In this document: positions 9,511-20,104 of the stretch, in pieces
How positions within the stretch are numbered: the stretch's first letter is position 1
How the letters are laid out: each line of letters begins with the position of its first letter
Source: Cyanobacteria bacterium FACHB-471
Lineage (GTDB): Bacteria > Cyanobacteriota > Cyanobacteriia > Elainellales > Elainellaceae
Length of the DNA: 64,000 nucleotides
Reading direction: 5' to 3'
Assembly: GCA_014695345.1 (NCBI GenBank)
Contig: JACJOC010000017.1
Coordinates: forward strand, 124,001-188,000
Notes under the pieces: generated by a model
What the model saw: the letters and a program-made list of their open reading frames with translations, nothing else
Database searches by the model: none
Told to the model about the DNA's origin: nothing
Program-made: the position numbers and the translations under genes

Positions 9511-9876
9511 ATGGGTTTGAATATAGTGACGCTAGTGGGTCGGGTAGGCGGAGATCCTGACGTTAAATATTTTGAGTCGGGCAGCGTTGTTTGCAATTTA
9601 ACCCTGGCCGTCAATCGCCGCACTCGCAACAGTGAACAACCTGACTGGTTTAGCCTGGAAATTTGGGGCAAAACAGCAGAGATTGCTGCCAACTATGTGC
9701 GTAAAGGCAGCTTGATTGGAGTGACTGGGGCACTTAAATTTGACTCTTGGAAAGACCGCAGCACAGGGGCCGATCGCTCAAAACCAGTTATTCGAGTCGA
9801 ACGACTAGACTTACTTGGGTCCAAGCGAGACAACGAAGCTTCTATGTCAGACGGATACGGCGACGAAGAATTTTAG
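9511..9876 (+). CDS. ssb: single-stranded DNA-binding protein
   Basis: 121 residues. ATG start with AGGG five bases upstream. The OB-fold signature is clear: MGLNIVTLVGRVGGDPDVKY, then NLTLAVNRR, WFSLEIWGKTAEIAANYVRKGSLIGVTGALK. The protein coats single-stranded DNA in replication, repair and recombination. The tail ends GYGDEEF rather than the classical DDDIPF, and the disordered linker is short, as in many small cyanobacterial SSBs. A MITE-like repeat begins immediately at its stop codon. Confidence 0.93.
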   Translation: MGLNIVTLVGRVGGDPDVKYFESGSVVCNLTLAVNRRTRNSEQPDWFSLEIWGKTAEIAANYVRKGSLIGVTGALKFDSWKDRSTGADRSKPVIRVERLDLLGSKRDNEASMSDGYGDEEF

Positions 9877-9980
9877 GCGTTGCTGAATGCGGGTATGATT
9901 CACGGATCTCAATTCCCTCTGTAGGGTCATGGCAATGCCATGACCCTACAAAACTTCATATATCAGAGATCAGGGATGCT
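9876..9980. repeat. MITE-like palindromic repeat, copy A
   Basis: Begins with GGCGTTGCTGAATGCGGG and ends in a diverged inverted copy (CAGGGATGCT side), enclosing a central perfect hairpin. The same architecture and left end occur at 28288-28390. It starts on the last base of the ssb stop codon, so it may also serve as the ssb terminator. No transposase is present. A second small hairpin (GATCAGGGATG / CATCCCTGATC) overlaps its right end and runs to about 10005. Confidence 0.6.
9920..9950. terminator. hairpin inside MITE copy A, downstream of ssb
   Basis: Perfect 14-bp stem (TGTAGGGTCATGGC / GCCATGACCCTACA) with a 3-nt AAT loop, 44 nt after the ssb stop. No T-run follows, so terminator function is inference. 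Confidence 0.5.
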
Positions 9981-10302
9981 CCTGCGACGCGGGATCATCC
10001 CTGATCCTTATAGTGGGAAGAGAATAGTAGGAAAAGAGTAAGCTCACAGAACCCAAGGCTAAATTCTGTCGGAACAGATTGGTGTTGGTCAATCAGCTCA
10101 TTCCCAAACTGTCGGGCACTAGCCCCTTAATCTGTGCTCTGATGTACGACTTCTGTACAGATGAGTACGTTATGCTACCTACAACGAATTGGTCAATGCT
10201 TGCTTTAATGTTTTAAGGGTGATCCTATCTAGAAGAGCAAACCTTGGTTAAAGGTGCGTTAGCGTTCATATCAGCCTTAGCCGCTTTAGCATCCATGCCT
10301 TT

Positions 10303-12711
10303 ATGTCTTTAGATACTCCGCCTCAGCAGGGCGATCGCTCCCCCAAGGCAGAGTTACAGCAGCTTCAGCTAGAACAGCAAAAGATGCTGCTGAGCGTCAT
10401 TACCAAAATTCGAGCATCGCTGGATTTAAGTACGATTTTGCAAACAGCGGTTGCAGAGGTTTGGCGTTTTTTGGCTCTCGATCGAGCCAGCGTGCTGCAA
10501 ATTCCTCGTTCCAATCCAACTAAGGATTGGAACGCAGGGCAGTTTGTAGCTGAAGAGGTCGCTGCTGGGTTTAGCTCAGTGTTAGTAGTAGATGCTTCAG
10601 TCCGCTCTTTGAGCCAATTTCTGTGGGCACAACACCATCCAAAACAGATTCCGCAAGGACAAATTCTAGCCATTGCTGATGTCAATGCGGCTAACCTCAC
10701 AACAGCCGATTTGCAGACATTTAGCCACTTTCAAGTCAAGGCCAGTCTAAGCGTGCCCCTTATGCAGGGCGATCGCCTGTGGGGGATCTTGTGTCTGCAT
10801 CAGTGCATTACTTCCCGCCAGTGGCAAGCGAATGAAATTGAAGCAATTGAGCAAATTGTGGCTCATCTCATCACAGCAATTCAGCAAGCGGAGCTATTGC
10901 GACATCAGCGCAATCTCAACAGCAAATACCTCGATACTGAAGCCGGAATGCATACGCTGTTTACAGCGACTATTACCCGTTTGCAGGCAGAAGTTCGCGA
11001 TCGCCAACAGGCAGAAGCAGCCCTCCGCCAAAGTGAAGCGACCTATCGGGCCCTGCTTAATGCGATTCCTGATTTGATGATCAGAATGACTCGAAAGGGT
11101 ATTTATTTAGACTTCATTCCAGCCAAAAATTTTGCCACCTTTAAGACACAGATGGAATGGCGAAACAAAAGCATTTTTGAGACGCTGCCTCCAGACCTAG
11201 CTCAGCTCCGAATGGCTAATGTAGAGAGAGCTTTGCAAACTTGTGAAACACAAATTTATGAGCATCAAATTTGTATTAACGGCAGAATTCAAGTTGAAGA
11301 AGTTCGGATTGTAGTCAGTGGTGAAGATGAAGTTTTAGTGATCGTGCGCGACATTAGCGATCGCAAACAAGCAGAGAATAAGCTAAAAGAATCGCAAGAA
11401 TTTTTACAGCTAGTCATTAACAATATCCCTCAATGGATTTATTGGAAAGATCACAACTCTGTTTATATGGGCTGCAATCGCAACCTTGCCCATGCCGTTG
11501 GGCTTGAAAAGCCTGATGATATTGTTGGAAAAACAGATTACGATTTTCCGATTCCTCAAGAACAAGCTGATCACTTTAGAGAATCTGATGCTTATCTAAT
11601 TGAAACAGGAATAGCTGCTCTGCATGTAATTGAAACTATGTTCTTGGCAGATGGTAGCCAAATTTGGATTGATTCCAGCAAAATTCCGCTGTACGATGCT
11701 GCGGGCAATGTTGTGGGCATTCTTGGCTCTTACGACGACATCACAGAACGCCAGCAGGCAGAAGCAGCCCTGCGCCAGTCAGAGACTCAATTGAGACAGC
11801 AGGCGCTCGATTTAGAAAAGACTTTACAGGAACTCAAGCAAACACAGACCCAGCTAATTCAGAGCGAAAAAATGTCTTCGCTAGGTCAACTTGTCGCTGG
11901 AGTTGCTCACGAAATCAACAATCCTGTTAGCTTTATCTACGGCAACCTCGCTCATGCCAAAGAGTACACCCATAACTTGCTGGCGTTATTAAATCTATAT
12001 CAGAAGCACTACCCCAATCCAGATTCAGAAATTCAAACTAAAGCAACAGCGATCGACTTAGATTTTTTAATCGAAGATTTGCCCAAGCTCCTAACTTCTA
12101 TGAAAGTAGGTGCAGATCGAATTGAGAAAATCATCGCTTCTCTTCGCACCTTCTCTCATACTGACCAGCTAGAAACTAAGACAGTCGACATTCATGAAGG
12201 AATTGATAGCACCTTGATGATTCTACAAAATCGACTTAAAGCTCAACACAACCGACAGGCAATTCAAGTACTCAGAGATTACGGCGACTTGCCGTTAGTA
12301 GAATGTTACGCCGGACAGATGAATCAGGTTTTTATGAACATTCTGAGCAATTCAATTGATGCTCTAGAAGAGTGTTTAGCTCAGCTTGAAGCTGAATCAA
12401 ATAGTTTTGCTCGAAATCAAAGAATTAAATCCTTCAAGCCTTTGATTCAGATTTCGACTCAAATGCTCAATGAAGACTGGATTCATATTCGACTTGCCGA
12501 TAATGGACTGGGCATGGCAGAAGCCGTTCAAAATCGATTATTTGATCCATTCTTTACAACAAAACCCGTCGGTAAAGGGACTGGAATGGGACTTTCGATC
12601 AGCTATCAAATCGTCACAGACAGACATGGAGGAACACTAAAGTGCAACTCCTTCCCTGGACGAGGAGCAGAGTTTGTCATCGAGATTCCGATTCAACAGC
12701 CAAGGAAATAA
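10303..12711 (+). CDS. sensor histidine kinase, GAF-PAS-PAS-HisKA-HATPase
   Basis: 802 residues. Domains in order: a short coiled head; GAF (about 30-190, with LSVPLMQGDRLWGILCLHQC); PAS (about 240-350, ATYRALLNAIPDLMIR); PAS (about 365-485); a coiled coil; HisKA with phospho-accepting His 536 in GVAHEINNPVSF; HATPase with an N-box (NILSNSIDAL), G1 (LADNGLGM), F-box (FDPFFTTKP) and G2 (GTGMGLSIS). No membrane span and no receiver, so it is a soluble sensor; the ligand is unknown, and the GAF lacks an obvious bilin Cys motif. The HEINNP form of the H-box is the class with an extended dimerisation domain. No cognate regulator is adjacent; it is followed by convergent genes. Confidence 0.92.
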   Translation: MSLDTPPQQGDRSPKAELQQLQLEQQKMLLSVITKIRASLDLSTILQTAVAEVWRFLALDRASVLQIPRSNPTKDWNAGQFVAEEVAAGFSSVLVVDASVRSLSQFLWAQHHPKQIPQGQILAIADVNAANLTTADLQTFSHFQVKASLSVPLMQGDRLWGILCLHQCITSRQWQANEIEAIEQIVAHLITAIQQAELLRHQRNLNSKYLDTEAGMHTLFTATITRLQAEVRDRQQAEAALRQSEATYRALLNAIPDLMIRMTRKGIYLDFIPAKNFATFKTQMEWRNKSIFETLPPDLAQLRMANVERALQTCETQIYEHQICINGRIQVEEVRIVVSGEDEVLVIVRDISDRKQAENKLKESQEFLQLVINNIPQWIYWKDHNSVYMGCNRNLAHAVGLEKPDDIVGKTDYDFPIPQEQADHFRESDAYLIETGIAALHVIETMFLADGSQIWIDSSKIPLYDAAGNVVGILGSYDDITERQQAEAALRQSETQLRQQALDLEKTLQELKQTQTQLIQSEKMSSLGQLVAGVAHEINNPVSFIYGNLAHAKEYTHNLLALLNLYQKHYPNPDSEIQTKATAIDLDFLIEDLPKLLTSMKVGADRIEKIIASLRTFSHTDQLETKTVDIHEGIDSTLMILQNRLKAQHNRQAIQVLRDYGDLPLVECYAGQMNQVFMNILSNSIDALEECLAQLEAESNSFARNQRIKSFKPLIQISTQMLNEDWIHIRLADNGLGMAEAVQNRLFDPFFTTKPVGKGTGMGLSISYQIVTDRHGGTLKCNSFPGRGAEFVIEIPIQQPRK

Positions 12712-12787
12712 ATTAACCTGTTAAGAATTCACGCCGTTATTGAGTTTATTTAGGACAAGAATTCAATTAAAAAACATTTTTGAAGGG

Positions 12788-13903
12788 TCAGGTACGGTAG
12801 AGCCGATTGGCATTGCCGTTAAGAATGGCGATCGCCCCCTCTTCTGCTTCTTTTGCAGTCAAATCTCCGTCTTGAATGGTTTGCTCTAGCACCTCACCCA
12901 ATACCGTTCGCCCCCATTTTGCTCCCAGATAATACAGTTCTGGAATCAGGTGAGCATCAGAGGAATACATCACTTTGCTCATAGGACTCAGCTCAATCAA
13001 CATTTGCACCGTCTGCCGCATTCCGGCAGTACTCAAAAACGGTACAGCCAAGCCAAAGTCAACATAAACGTGTGGATAGACCGCTGCTAGATAGCCTGCT
13101 TCACGCATAAAGGGGTAAGCGGCGTGGAGCAAAACGATTGGAGCCTGACGAAAACCCAGATCTTCTAACAGCGGTCGCAAGTGCAGCGGATTGGCTAGCC
13201 GTAAGTCCAGGTCAGGATCACCAAAACCTGTATGAAACTGCACAGGAAGTTGATATTGGTTGGCGATCGCCAATCCCTGGCAGAGCAAAAAGTCAATCAG
13301 CGGCTTGTTCGTCAACCGAATAGGCTGATCCGGAAATGCTTCTTTAATTGCATAAAACTGATCTTCTGCCAGATCGTAAGGGATGGGCTGAATGTCCAAG
13401 CCTGTTCGATAAGCTGCAATGCTTTTGAAGCCCACAACTCCTTGGGGTGGCGGGTCAAGCTCACTGCGAAACCACTCCAAAAATATGTCGAAGCGGCTAA
13501 CTTGGCTAATCAACTGCTCCGCCAAATATTCCAACCGCAGCAGCCGATGCACCGGAACAAACTGCTGATGCCACTCCGCAGGCAAAATTGTGTCTGGCAA
13601 AAATCCGTCGTCCAGCAAAATTGCTTCTAAATTAGCAGCCTCAAAGCATAGCTTCGTTAGTGGTTCTAACCCTAGCTCTGTGCGACGTGCCAAAATCGCC
13701 GCTTCAGCCGGTTCACAATTGAGCAGTGCGGCAATGTCTCTGAGGCTGCGCCGATAGCAGAGGGTATGCTGGGCGTGCTGAGTGAGAATCTGGGCATCAT
13801 AGCCTTCGGTAAAAGCTGCTGGGTAGGGCATTTGGGCAAAAGCTTCTGAACGCACCAGATTGTGGGCGTGCTGATCAATGGCTGGGATGCTTCCTAAATC
13901 CAT
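12788..13903 (-). CDS. amidohydrolase-2 family protein, FluG N-domain type
   Basis: 371 residues. Metal-dependent TIM-barrel hydrolase features: HxH near the N-terminus (His12, His14 in IDQHAHN), a central His in VQFHTGFGDPD, a further His in VLLHAAYPF and the catalytic Asp in YSSDAH. The ATG overlaps the stop of the upstream glutamine-synthetase-like gene by one base (TGATG), so the two are translationally coupled. In eukaryotic FluG/nodulin-like proteins the same two domains are fused in this functional pair. The substrate is unknown; a gamma-glutamyl or amide compound handled by the pair is inference. Confidence 0.85.
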   Translation of the reverse strand: MDLGSIPAIDQHAHNLVRSEAFAQMPYPAAFTEGYDAQILTQHAQHTLCYRRSLRDIAALLNCEPAEAAILARRTELGLEPLTKLCFEAANLEAILLDDGFLPDTILPAEWHQQFVPVHRLLRLEYLAEQLISQVSRFDIFLEWFRSELDPPPQGVVGFKSIAAYRTGLDIQPIPYDLAEDQFYAIKEAFPDQPIRLTNKPLIDFLLCQGLAIANQYQLPVQFHTGFGDPDLDLRLANPLHLRPLLEDLGFRQAPIVLLHAAYPFMREAGYLAAVYPHVYVDFGLAVPFLSTAGMRQTVQMLIELSPMSKVMYSSDAHLIPELYYLGAKWGRTVLGEVLEQTIQDGDLTAKEAEEGAIAILNGNANRLYRT

Positions 13904-15252
13904 CAGTAGCGCTCTAGCAATAGTTTGACTTCTTCTTCAAGCGTAAATTGCTTCATAGCTTCCCACTCAGCAGTGCGAACTGCGAGAAATGCCTGTGCCA
14001 ACCCAGGTTCTAGTGCCTGAAGCAAAACTTCGTCTTGCTGGAGATGGGCGATCGCCTCTCCTAAATTTTCGGGCAGTCGATCAATCCCTCGCTGCTGGCG
14101 CTCTGCTGCTGGCAGCGTTCCTGGATCAACCGAGATGGGTTCTCCGGGATCAAACCCACGTCGGATGCCGTCCAATCCAGCGGCGATCGCTGCCCCCAAA
14201 GCCAGATAAGGATTAGCAGACGCATCCACCGTCTTTAGCTCAAAGTGGGTCGGGCTGGGAGGCGCAGGATTACTAGGTACTCGCACCGCCGCTTCTCGAT
14301 TGTCTACTCCCCAGCAGCGAAAAGCACCGCTCCAAAAGTGGGGCTGCAGCCGACGATAGGAGTTGGGGCTAGGGGTCGTCAACGCCATCAGTGCAGGCAG
14401 ATGATGCAAAATTCCGGCAACAAAAGCCTTAGAAATGGGGGAAAGTTCGCCTATTTCATTTGCGTCGGGTAAAAGGTTTTGCCCGTCTCGCCAGAGGCTC
14501 AAGTGCAGGTGACAGCCACTTCCAGCCTGATCTACAAAAATTTTAGGCAAAAAAGAAGCCCGCAGCCCATGCCGCAATGCTACGCCGCGTACCGTTTCAC
14601 GAAAGGCGGTCTGCCAGTCGGCTGCCTGAAGCGCATGGGTATAACGAATAGAGATTTCGTGCTGTCCTGGTCCCGACTCCGGATAGTAGCGCTCTACGGG
14701 GATCTTTTGGGCGATCAGGGCATCAGCGATCGCATCAATCACGGTCTGATTCAAATCCATCCCTAGCGTTGACGCAAATACCGTATGGTCTACGGGAATG
14801 GGTTTAGCATCTCGCTCAGCATTTAAACCAGCGGCCTGGAGTAAATAAAACTCATTCTCAAATGCCGCTATGATTTCTAGCCCTTCCACCGCCGCTGCCG
14901 CAATCATTCGCCGCAAAAATCCGCGCGGGCAAAGCGCCCAGGGCACTCCATCTGTGACCAAATCACCCATCACACGAGCGTGTCCAGGCGCATAGGGCAA
15001 AGGGTTAAACGTAGACCAATCAGGCGCTAGCCATGCTTCTCCCACGGGACCTAAGCCGCTGCCAGGAGCAACAGCATCGTACATCACGGGGATCGCCTGC
15101 TGTGCCACCGAAATCCCAATGCCGTGTTTTTGATGTTCTGCCAGAAATCTTGTGTGAAATGCCTTTCCCCGAATCACATTGGCATTATCGCACCAGAGCA
15201 GTCGCACAAAGCGGACGTTCTGTAAGTCTAAATCTGGCAGTTGGTTTTCCAT
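13903..15252 (-). CDS. glutamine synthetase family protein (type I-like, not canonical GlnA)
   Basis: 449 residues from ATG 15252, seven bases after the upstream gene's stop; the frame extends to 15360 but would overlap that gene. GS signatures are present: short beta-grasp head (VRFVRLLWCDNANVIRGKAF), GPGQHEISIRY, the ATP-binding GCHLHLSLW, RCWGVDNREAAVRV and FELKTVDASANPYLALGA. It ligates ammonia or an amine to glutamate or a related acid. The departures from housekeeping GlnA and the coupling to an amidohydrolase suggest a gamma-glutamyl-amine ligase or FluG-like role rather than nitrogen assimilation. The substrate cannot be read from sequence. Confidence 0.85.
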   Translation of the reverse strand: MENQLPDLDLQNVRFVRLLWCDNANVIRGKAFHTRFLAEHQKHGIGISVAQQAIPVMYDAVAPGSGLGPVGEAWLAPDWSTFNPLPYAPGHARVMGDLVTDGVPWALCPRGFLRRMIAAAAVEGLEIIAAFENEFYLLQAAGLNAERDAKPIPVDHTVFASTLGMDLNQTVIDAIADALIAQKIPVERYYPESGPGQHEISIRYTHALQAADWQTAFRETVRGVALRHGLRASFLPKIFVDQAGSGCHLHLSLWRDGQNLLPDANEIGELSPISKAFVAGILHHLPALMALTTPSPNSYRRLQPHFWSGAFRCWGVDNREAAVRVPSNPAPPSPTHFELKTVDASANPYLALGAAIAAGLDGIRRGFDPGEPISVDPGTLPAAERQQRGIDRLPENLGEAIAHLQQDEVLLQALEPGLAQAFLAVRTAEWEAMKQFTLEEEVKLLLERY

Positions 15253-15259
15253 CGGCAGC

Positions 15260-15619
15260 CTAATCGCGATCGCGTCTATGCTTATCTCGTCCCCGGCGTT
15301 TTTCTTCGCGTTCTCTCGGTTCATCCGCTTCTTCAGTCCGATCAGCTTCAGTCTCCTCAATTTCAGTCTGATTGCTACTCTGTTCAGCTGCAGGTGGCAC
15401 TGAAGACGGAGGCTGTACTGAAGATGGAGGTTGCACTGAGGACGTTTGTGGTGCAGGTGTAGCTGGACTGACTACAGGAGCAGGAGACAAAACTCGTTGA
15501 ACAATTAGCGGAATTGCAGTTGCACCTACCAGCGAAATTGCACCAACGACCCCTCGTACAATTAGCCCTTTTAATTTTTGGCTGTCCTTAGGTTGGGAAG
15601 AACTTGAGTTTTCTACCAT
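15260..15619 (-). CDS. small single-span protein with Pro-rich and charged tail
   Basis: 119 residues. A short hydrophilic head, one membrane segment (about residues 24-44, VGAISLVGATAIPLIV), then a Pro/Ser/Val-rich linker with repeated SSVQPPSSV units and a highly charged C-terminus (REREEKRRGRDKHRRDRD). The stop lies seven bases before the GS-like start, so it is probably the first gene of a three-gene operon. Its low complexity gives no function; it could be a membrane tether. Confidence 0.6.
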   Translation of the reverse strand: MVENSSSSQPKDSQKLKGLIVRGVVGAISLVGATAIPLIVQRVLSPAPVVSPATPAPQTSSVQPPSSVQPPSSVPPAAEQSSNQTEIEETEADRTEEADEPREREEKRRGRDKHRRDRD

Positions 15620-15748
15620 AAAAGCTTACCTGCTCTTCAGTGAATGTGGCGATCGCAAAAACTAGATCTTCGACGGATAACTCCCAAAGTTGTTGCTGGA
15701 TCTGCTTCACCCATTACCAACGCTTTATAAAACTGCTACCCAAATAAA

Positions 15749-15777
15749 AAGAAGGGGAAGTTTACCTTCCCCTTCTT
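15749..15777 (-). terminator. intrinsic terminator of the chaB-like gene
   Basis: Perfect 12-bp stem (AAGAAGGGGAAG / CTTCCCCTTCTT) with a 5-nt loop. On the minus strand it is followed by a T-rich run (plus-strand AAATAAAA), 25 nt after the stop codon at 15802. Confidence 0.8.
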
Positions 15778-15801
15778 GCCTAACTTCGCTAATTACCGAA
15801 A

Positions 15802-16047
15802 TTAGTTGCCGCCGGACTGCACAGCTTTGTTGGTAATGTTAGTCTGCTGGGGAACCCGTCGCCAGCAGCCGTCATTACCCTGCACGTAGTCTTGCTTTAC
15901 GGTATTCCAAGCAACTCGTTGAGCCGCGTTTTGATCCATTCCGTTTGACTCGGCGCTGTTAAAAGCTGCCACAAAAATTTGTGCTGAACCTTCTAATAGC
16001 TTGTCTTTTACGTCAGCTGGCAATTCATCTACTTGTTGATAAGGCAT
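15802..16047 (-). CDS. ChaB family protein
   Basis: 81 residues, ATG start. The ChaB pattern is complete: MPYQQVDELPADVKDKLLEGSAQ at the start (exceeding the usual five-residue head), a helix with FNSAESN, and AAQRVAWNTVKQDYV. ChaB proteins are small soluble proteins named for a proposed cation-transport regulatory role in E. coli, but the biochemical function is unsettled. It stands alone between a terminator hairpin and the tgt gene. The C-terminal NITNKAVQSGGN tail is an extension beyond the domain. Confidence 0.85.
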   Translation of the reverse strand: MPYQQVDELPADVKDKLLEGSAQIFVAAFNSAESNGMDQNAAQRVAWNTVKQDYVQGNDGCWRRVPQQTNITNKAVQSGGN

Positions 16048-16155
16048 TTTTAATGCTCCTACTTTAATCTTTTGCCTTATCTTAAGAGGCTAATATCATC
16101 TGCTCCTCTTTCGGCTGGTAGAGAATGAAATCTCCCTACAGTAGCTATTTTGCGT

Positions 16156-17356
<1,201 letters not shown>

Positions 17357-17384
17357 ATCAAGAACCACTCAGGATTTTTGTATC

Positions 17385-17843
17385 TTAGAGAGAGAAATTT
17401 TCTTCATCATCAATTCGCACATCCCAATTGGCGGAAAGTACTTCGGCAACAACTGCTTCTAGGGCTGCAGCATTGAGACTCCGGGTACTCTGTTCTTGAA
17501 GCGGATTGGAGAGTGGAATCAGCCGCAAAACGCTGCCGTCTTGCATTAAGTCAAAGCAGGGTTGCTCGTCAGGGACACGCTTAAGCTCTAAATAATCAAA
17601 GCTCTGAACGTTGAGGTAGAGCGTATGGTTGGCTACAAGTGTTGACCGTTGAGGATCAGCAAACACTTCTAACACATACCCTTCGTCTTCCGCTAGCAGC
17701 TTGCCGTCTTGACTGTAGCTGTAATGAACCCGACTCAAGTCAGCCAGCAGCCTCTGCATATCTTGCTTGTTGACGACGATGCCATTGTCAACAATGCAGG
17801 GGGCTGGCAATTTGGTGTTTCCAGAAAGTTGATCGTGACTCAT
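17385..17843 (-). CDS. conserved-looking protein of unknown function
   Basis: 152 residues from ATG 17843; a TTG at 17903 would add a 20-residue head lacking similarity to the body. The protein is soluble and acidic, with alternating strands in the middle (YVLEVFADPQRSTLVANHTLYLNVQSFDYLELKR) and an amphipathic helix near the end (AALEAVVAEVLSANWD). I do not recognise the family. It has its own terminator hairpin and is not obviously in an operon. Confidence 0.6.
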   Translation of the reverse strand: MSHDQLSGNTKLPAPCIVDNGIVVNKQDMQRLLADLSRVHYSYSQDGKLLAEDEGYVLEVFADPQRSTLVANHTLYLNVQSFDYLELKRVPDEQPCFDLMQDGSVLRLIPLSNPLQEQSTRSLNAAALEAVVAEVLSANWDVRIDDEENFSL

Positions 17844-18400
17844 AGAATGAAAAAGCCCTTGGTCTAGGAAGACCTCAGGTTTGCTAACAACTAAATGATG
17901 CAACTATTGAGGAGTTATCCCATTGAGGGGTTGTCTCCAGCACTGTCTAGATCAGAAGTAACAGCAGAATTCGCCTGGGCGAATCGCAGTTTGAACCATG
18001 AATCTGAAAAACAGCTAACTTATCATGCTGGGCTGGATACACTACTTCAGGACAAAGCGTTTCAGGAAAAAGCGTTTAACGAAGGATAAGTTGGCTCTAT
18101 TGCCCTAGCTTTGGTCGTTAGTAGTGAGAATGACGAACAGAAGGAAGACTGACAAGCAACGAAACCAGGAGAGAAAAAGTAGTGCATGAGACAGTGTTAT
18201 TCCAGGATTCTAGCCTACTTCTTAATGAAATTTACGGAACTTATCTTTGTGACACTCGTCTAATTGGATTTTTGAGATTTTCCTGTCGTCAGTGACTAGA
18301 TTATGGCTCCCGCCCTGTACTAAAACATTCGGCCATTAGGCTGAATCCAACACATTAGCAAATAATTGTGGGAGATGCACAGTCTTGGAGATAGATAGTT
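17844..18400. other. 557-nt intergenic region upstream of cobS
   Basis: Contains a 64-codon plus-strand frame at 17895 that has no motif and a Ser/Leu-rich composition; I reject it as a gene. I looked for a cobalamin riboswitch before cobS and saw no B12-box (GCCACTG-type) element. Otherwise nothing is recognised. Confidence 0.4.
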
Positions 18401-19222
18401 TTGTCCGATAAACAGCCTTCAACGCAGTTGAACAGGCAAAGTTGGCGATCGCTCTCCAGCAAAGCAGTAGGATCTTTATCTAGCTTGGTTGCTGCGATTG
18501 CCTTTTACACCTGCATCCCCATTCCGATAACCGGAAAATTAGAATTTCAAAACGTCGCCCGACTTGCACCTCTGGTTGGGCTAATCATTGGCGGAATATT
18601 AGGACTTCTTCATCAAGGCTTGCATCTGCTGGGAGTGCCCGACCTGACCCGTAATGCCGTCATCGTCATTGCCTGGGTCGCGGTCACAGGAGGGCTCCAC
18701 CTGGATGGAGCAATGGATACGGCTGACGGGTTAGCTGTGTTAGATCGGCAGCGCCGACTTGAGGTGATGGCAGATAGTGCGACGGGTGCATTTGGCGCAA
18801 TGGCGGCGATCGCCATTCTCTTGCTGAAAGTCACCGCTCTGAGCGATCTCACCGCCTGGCATGAGCTAGCTTTGCCCTTAGCAGCAGGTTGGGGGCGATG
18901 GGGGCAGCAAGTGGCGATCGCCCGTTACCCTTATCTAAAGCCAACGGGCAAAGGAGCCTTTCACAAAGCTGCGATTCGCTCACTCAAAGATGTGATGCCC
19001 GGGTTTTGCTTGCTGTTGGGATTGAGTTGCATCCCTGTCTTTTGGGATTCTGCTCTGTGGGCTGTGACACTTGGCTCAGTGGCAGCAGGAAGTGCGATCG
19101 CTCTGCTCACCGCAGCCTGGTTCAACTGTCAATTAGGAGGACACACAGGCGATACCTATGGAGCAGTCGTAGAGTGGACAGAAGCCCTGTGGCTAGTCGT
19201 GTTCACAACCCTACAAAGCTGA
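18401..19222 (+). CDS. cobS: adenosylcobinamide-GDP ribazoletransferase (cobalamin synthase)
   Basis: 273 residues from TTG 18401, with GGAG upstream; there is no ATG nearer the conserved region. An integral membrane enzyme joining adenosylcobinamide-GDP to alpha-ribazole in the last steps of B12 (in most cyanobacteria pseudo-B12) synthesis. Diagnostic segments: FYTCIPIP near residue 36, the acidic motif [14 protein letters not shown], then [15 protein letters not shown] and the C-terminal [17 protein letters not shown]. About seven hydrophobic segments. Followed immediately by the ferredoxin-like gene. Confidence 0.93.
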   Translation: MSDKQPSTQLNRQSWRSLSSKAVGSLSSLVAAIAFYTCIPIPITGKLEFQNVARLAPLVGLIIGGILGLLHQGLHLLGVPDLTRNAVIVIAWVAVTGGLHLDGAMDTADGLAVLDRQRRLEVMADSATGAFGAMAAIAILLLKVTALSDLTAWHELALPLAAGWGRWGQQVAIARYPYLKPTGKGAFHKAAIRSLKDVMPGFCLLLGLSCIPVFWDSALWAVTLGSVAAGSAIALLTAAWFNCQLGGHTGDTYGAVVEWTEALWLVVFTTLQS

Positions 19223-19242
19223 TCCAGGAAAGGAATTTGAAC

Positions 19243-19267
19243 GGATCTAGATCTAGATCTAGATATA
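19243..19267. repeat. short tandem hexamer AGATCT
   Basis: Three to four head-to-tail copies of a CTAGAT/AGATCT hexamer a few bases after the cobS stop. Self-complementary units may fold, but the tract is short. Confidence 0.5.
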
Positions 19268-19342
19268 GTTAAGGTGGATAACGGGTTAAGTCCATAGCCT
19301 GAAATCCTAAGTTTTTTTCCCGGTCTTCCACTCTATAGATTC

Positions 19343-19777
19343 ATGACTTCTGACTGCGATCGCTCAGCACCTAATTCATTGACAGCCTGCTCCCAGTCTC
19401 TCGGCTTGCCCCAAATCCAACGACATGTCTTTATATGTGCCGATCAAACTGTGCCTAAGTGCTGCGATAAGGCGGTCAGTCTAGTTGCTTGGAATTATCT
19501 CAAGCAGCGGTTGAAAGAATTAAAACTAGATGTGCCAACTAGCGATCGCCCGACCTGTATCTTTCGTACCAAAGCCAACTGTTTGCGCGTGTGTCAGCAA
19601 GGGCCAATTATGGTCGTCTACCCGGACGGAGTTTGGTATCACAGCGCCAACCCAGATGTGATCGAGCAGATTATTCAAGAGCATTTGATCGGCGATCGCA
19701 TTGTGTCAGAGTACGCATTTCTAGTCCATCCTTTGCCTGAATCAGCCCAGGTTTCTGGCTCTGAACCGAGTAGGTGA
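19343..19777 (+). CDS. thioredoxin-like [2Fe-2S] ferredoxin
   Basis: 144 residues. After a 27-residue variable head the fold shows [15 protein letters not shown] with the first cluster cysteines, then a helix, and [20 protein letters not shown] with the second pair, as in shethna-type/NuoE-like thioredoxin-fold ferredoxins. The protein should carry one [2Fe-2S] cluster with four Cys ligands and act as a small soluble electron carrier; the partner is unknown. It lies 120 nt after cobS on the same strand and could be co-transcribed, but no functional link is established. Confidence 0.85.
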   Translation: MTSDCDRSAPNSLTACSQSLGLPQIQRHVFICADQTVPKCCDKAVSLVAWNYLKQRLKELKLDVPTSDRPTCIFRTKANCLRVCQQGPIMVVYPDGVWYHSANPDVIEQIIQEHLIGDRIVSEYAFLVHPLPESAQVSGSEPSR

Positions 19778-20104
19778 TAAAACCTAGAAAATTGCTGTTT
19801 TAAGTAGCACCTTCCCATAGGCTTAAAAAGCAAAAAATTATCTTATTGAGGTAACTTATTTCCATATCCGGTTAATTTATTTCTTTATATGGAAATAAAT
19901 TGCCGGATGTAGAAACCTGGAAATTAAAAAATAAGAAAAATTGGGTGATGGGCTGTTGCAACCCGACAAAATGAAGGGCAGCATATTGAGGGAAGGGTCG
20001 AAATAAACCGAACTCTTCTCAAGCAAGCTCAAAAGTCCTGTGAGAACACCAAATACTCTGTCTGTAAGTGTTACTCTTGACCTATGCGTGGCGAGTAGTA
20101 AAGC
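19778..20104. other. intergenic region upstream of the NarL-type regulator
   Basis: 327 nt. It includes an A+T-rich inverted sequence around 19850-19895 (TTTCCATAT ... ATATGGAAA), which may terminate the preceding gene or act as an operator. No gene is recognised. Confidence 0.4.

Noticed and set aside
17895-18089. 64-codon frame before cobS
   Set aside because: No motif and no conserved-looking segment; I could not support it.
18100-18400. Possible cobalamin riboswitch upstream of cobS
   Set aside because: No B12-box consensus or the expected paired elements seen.
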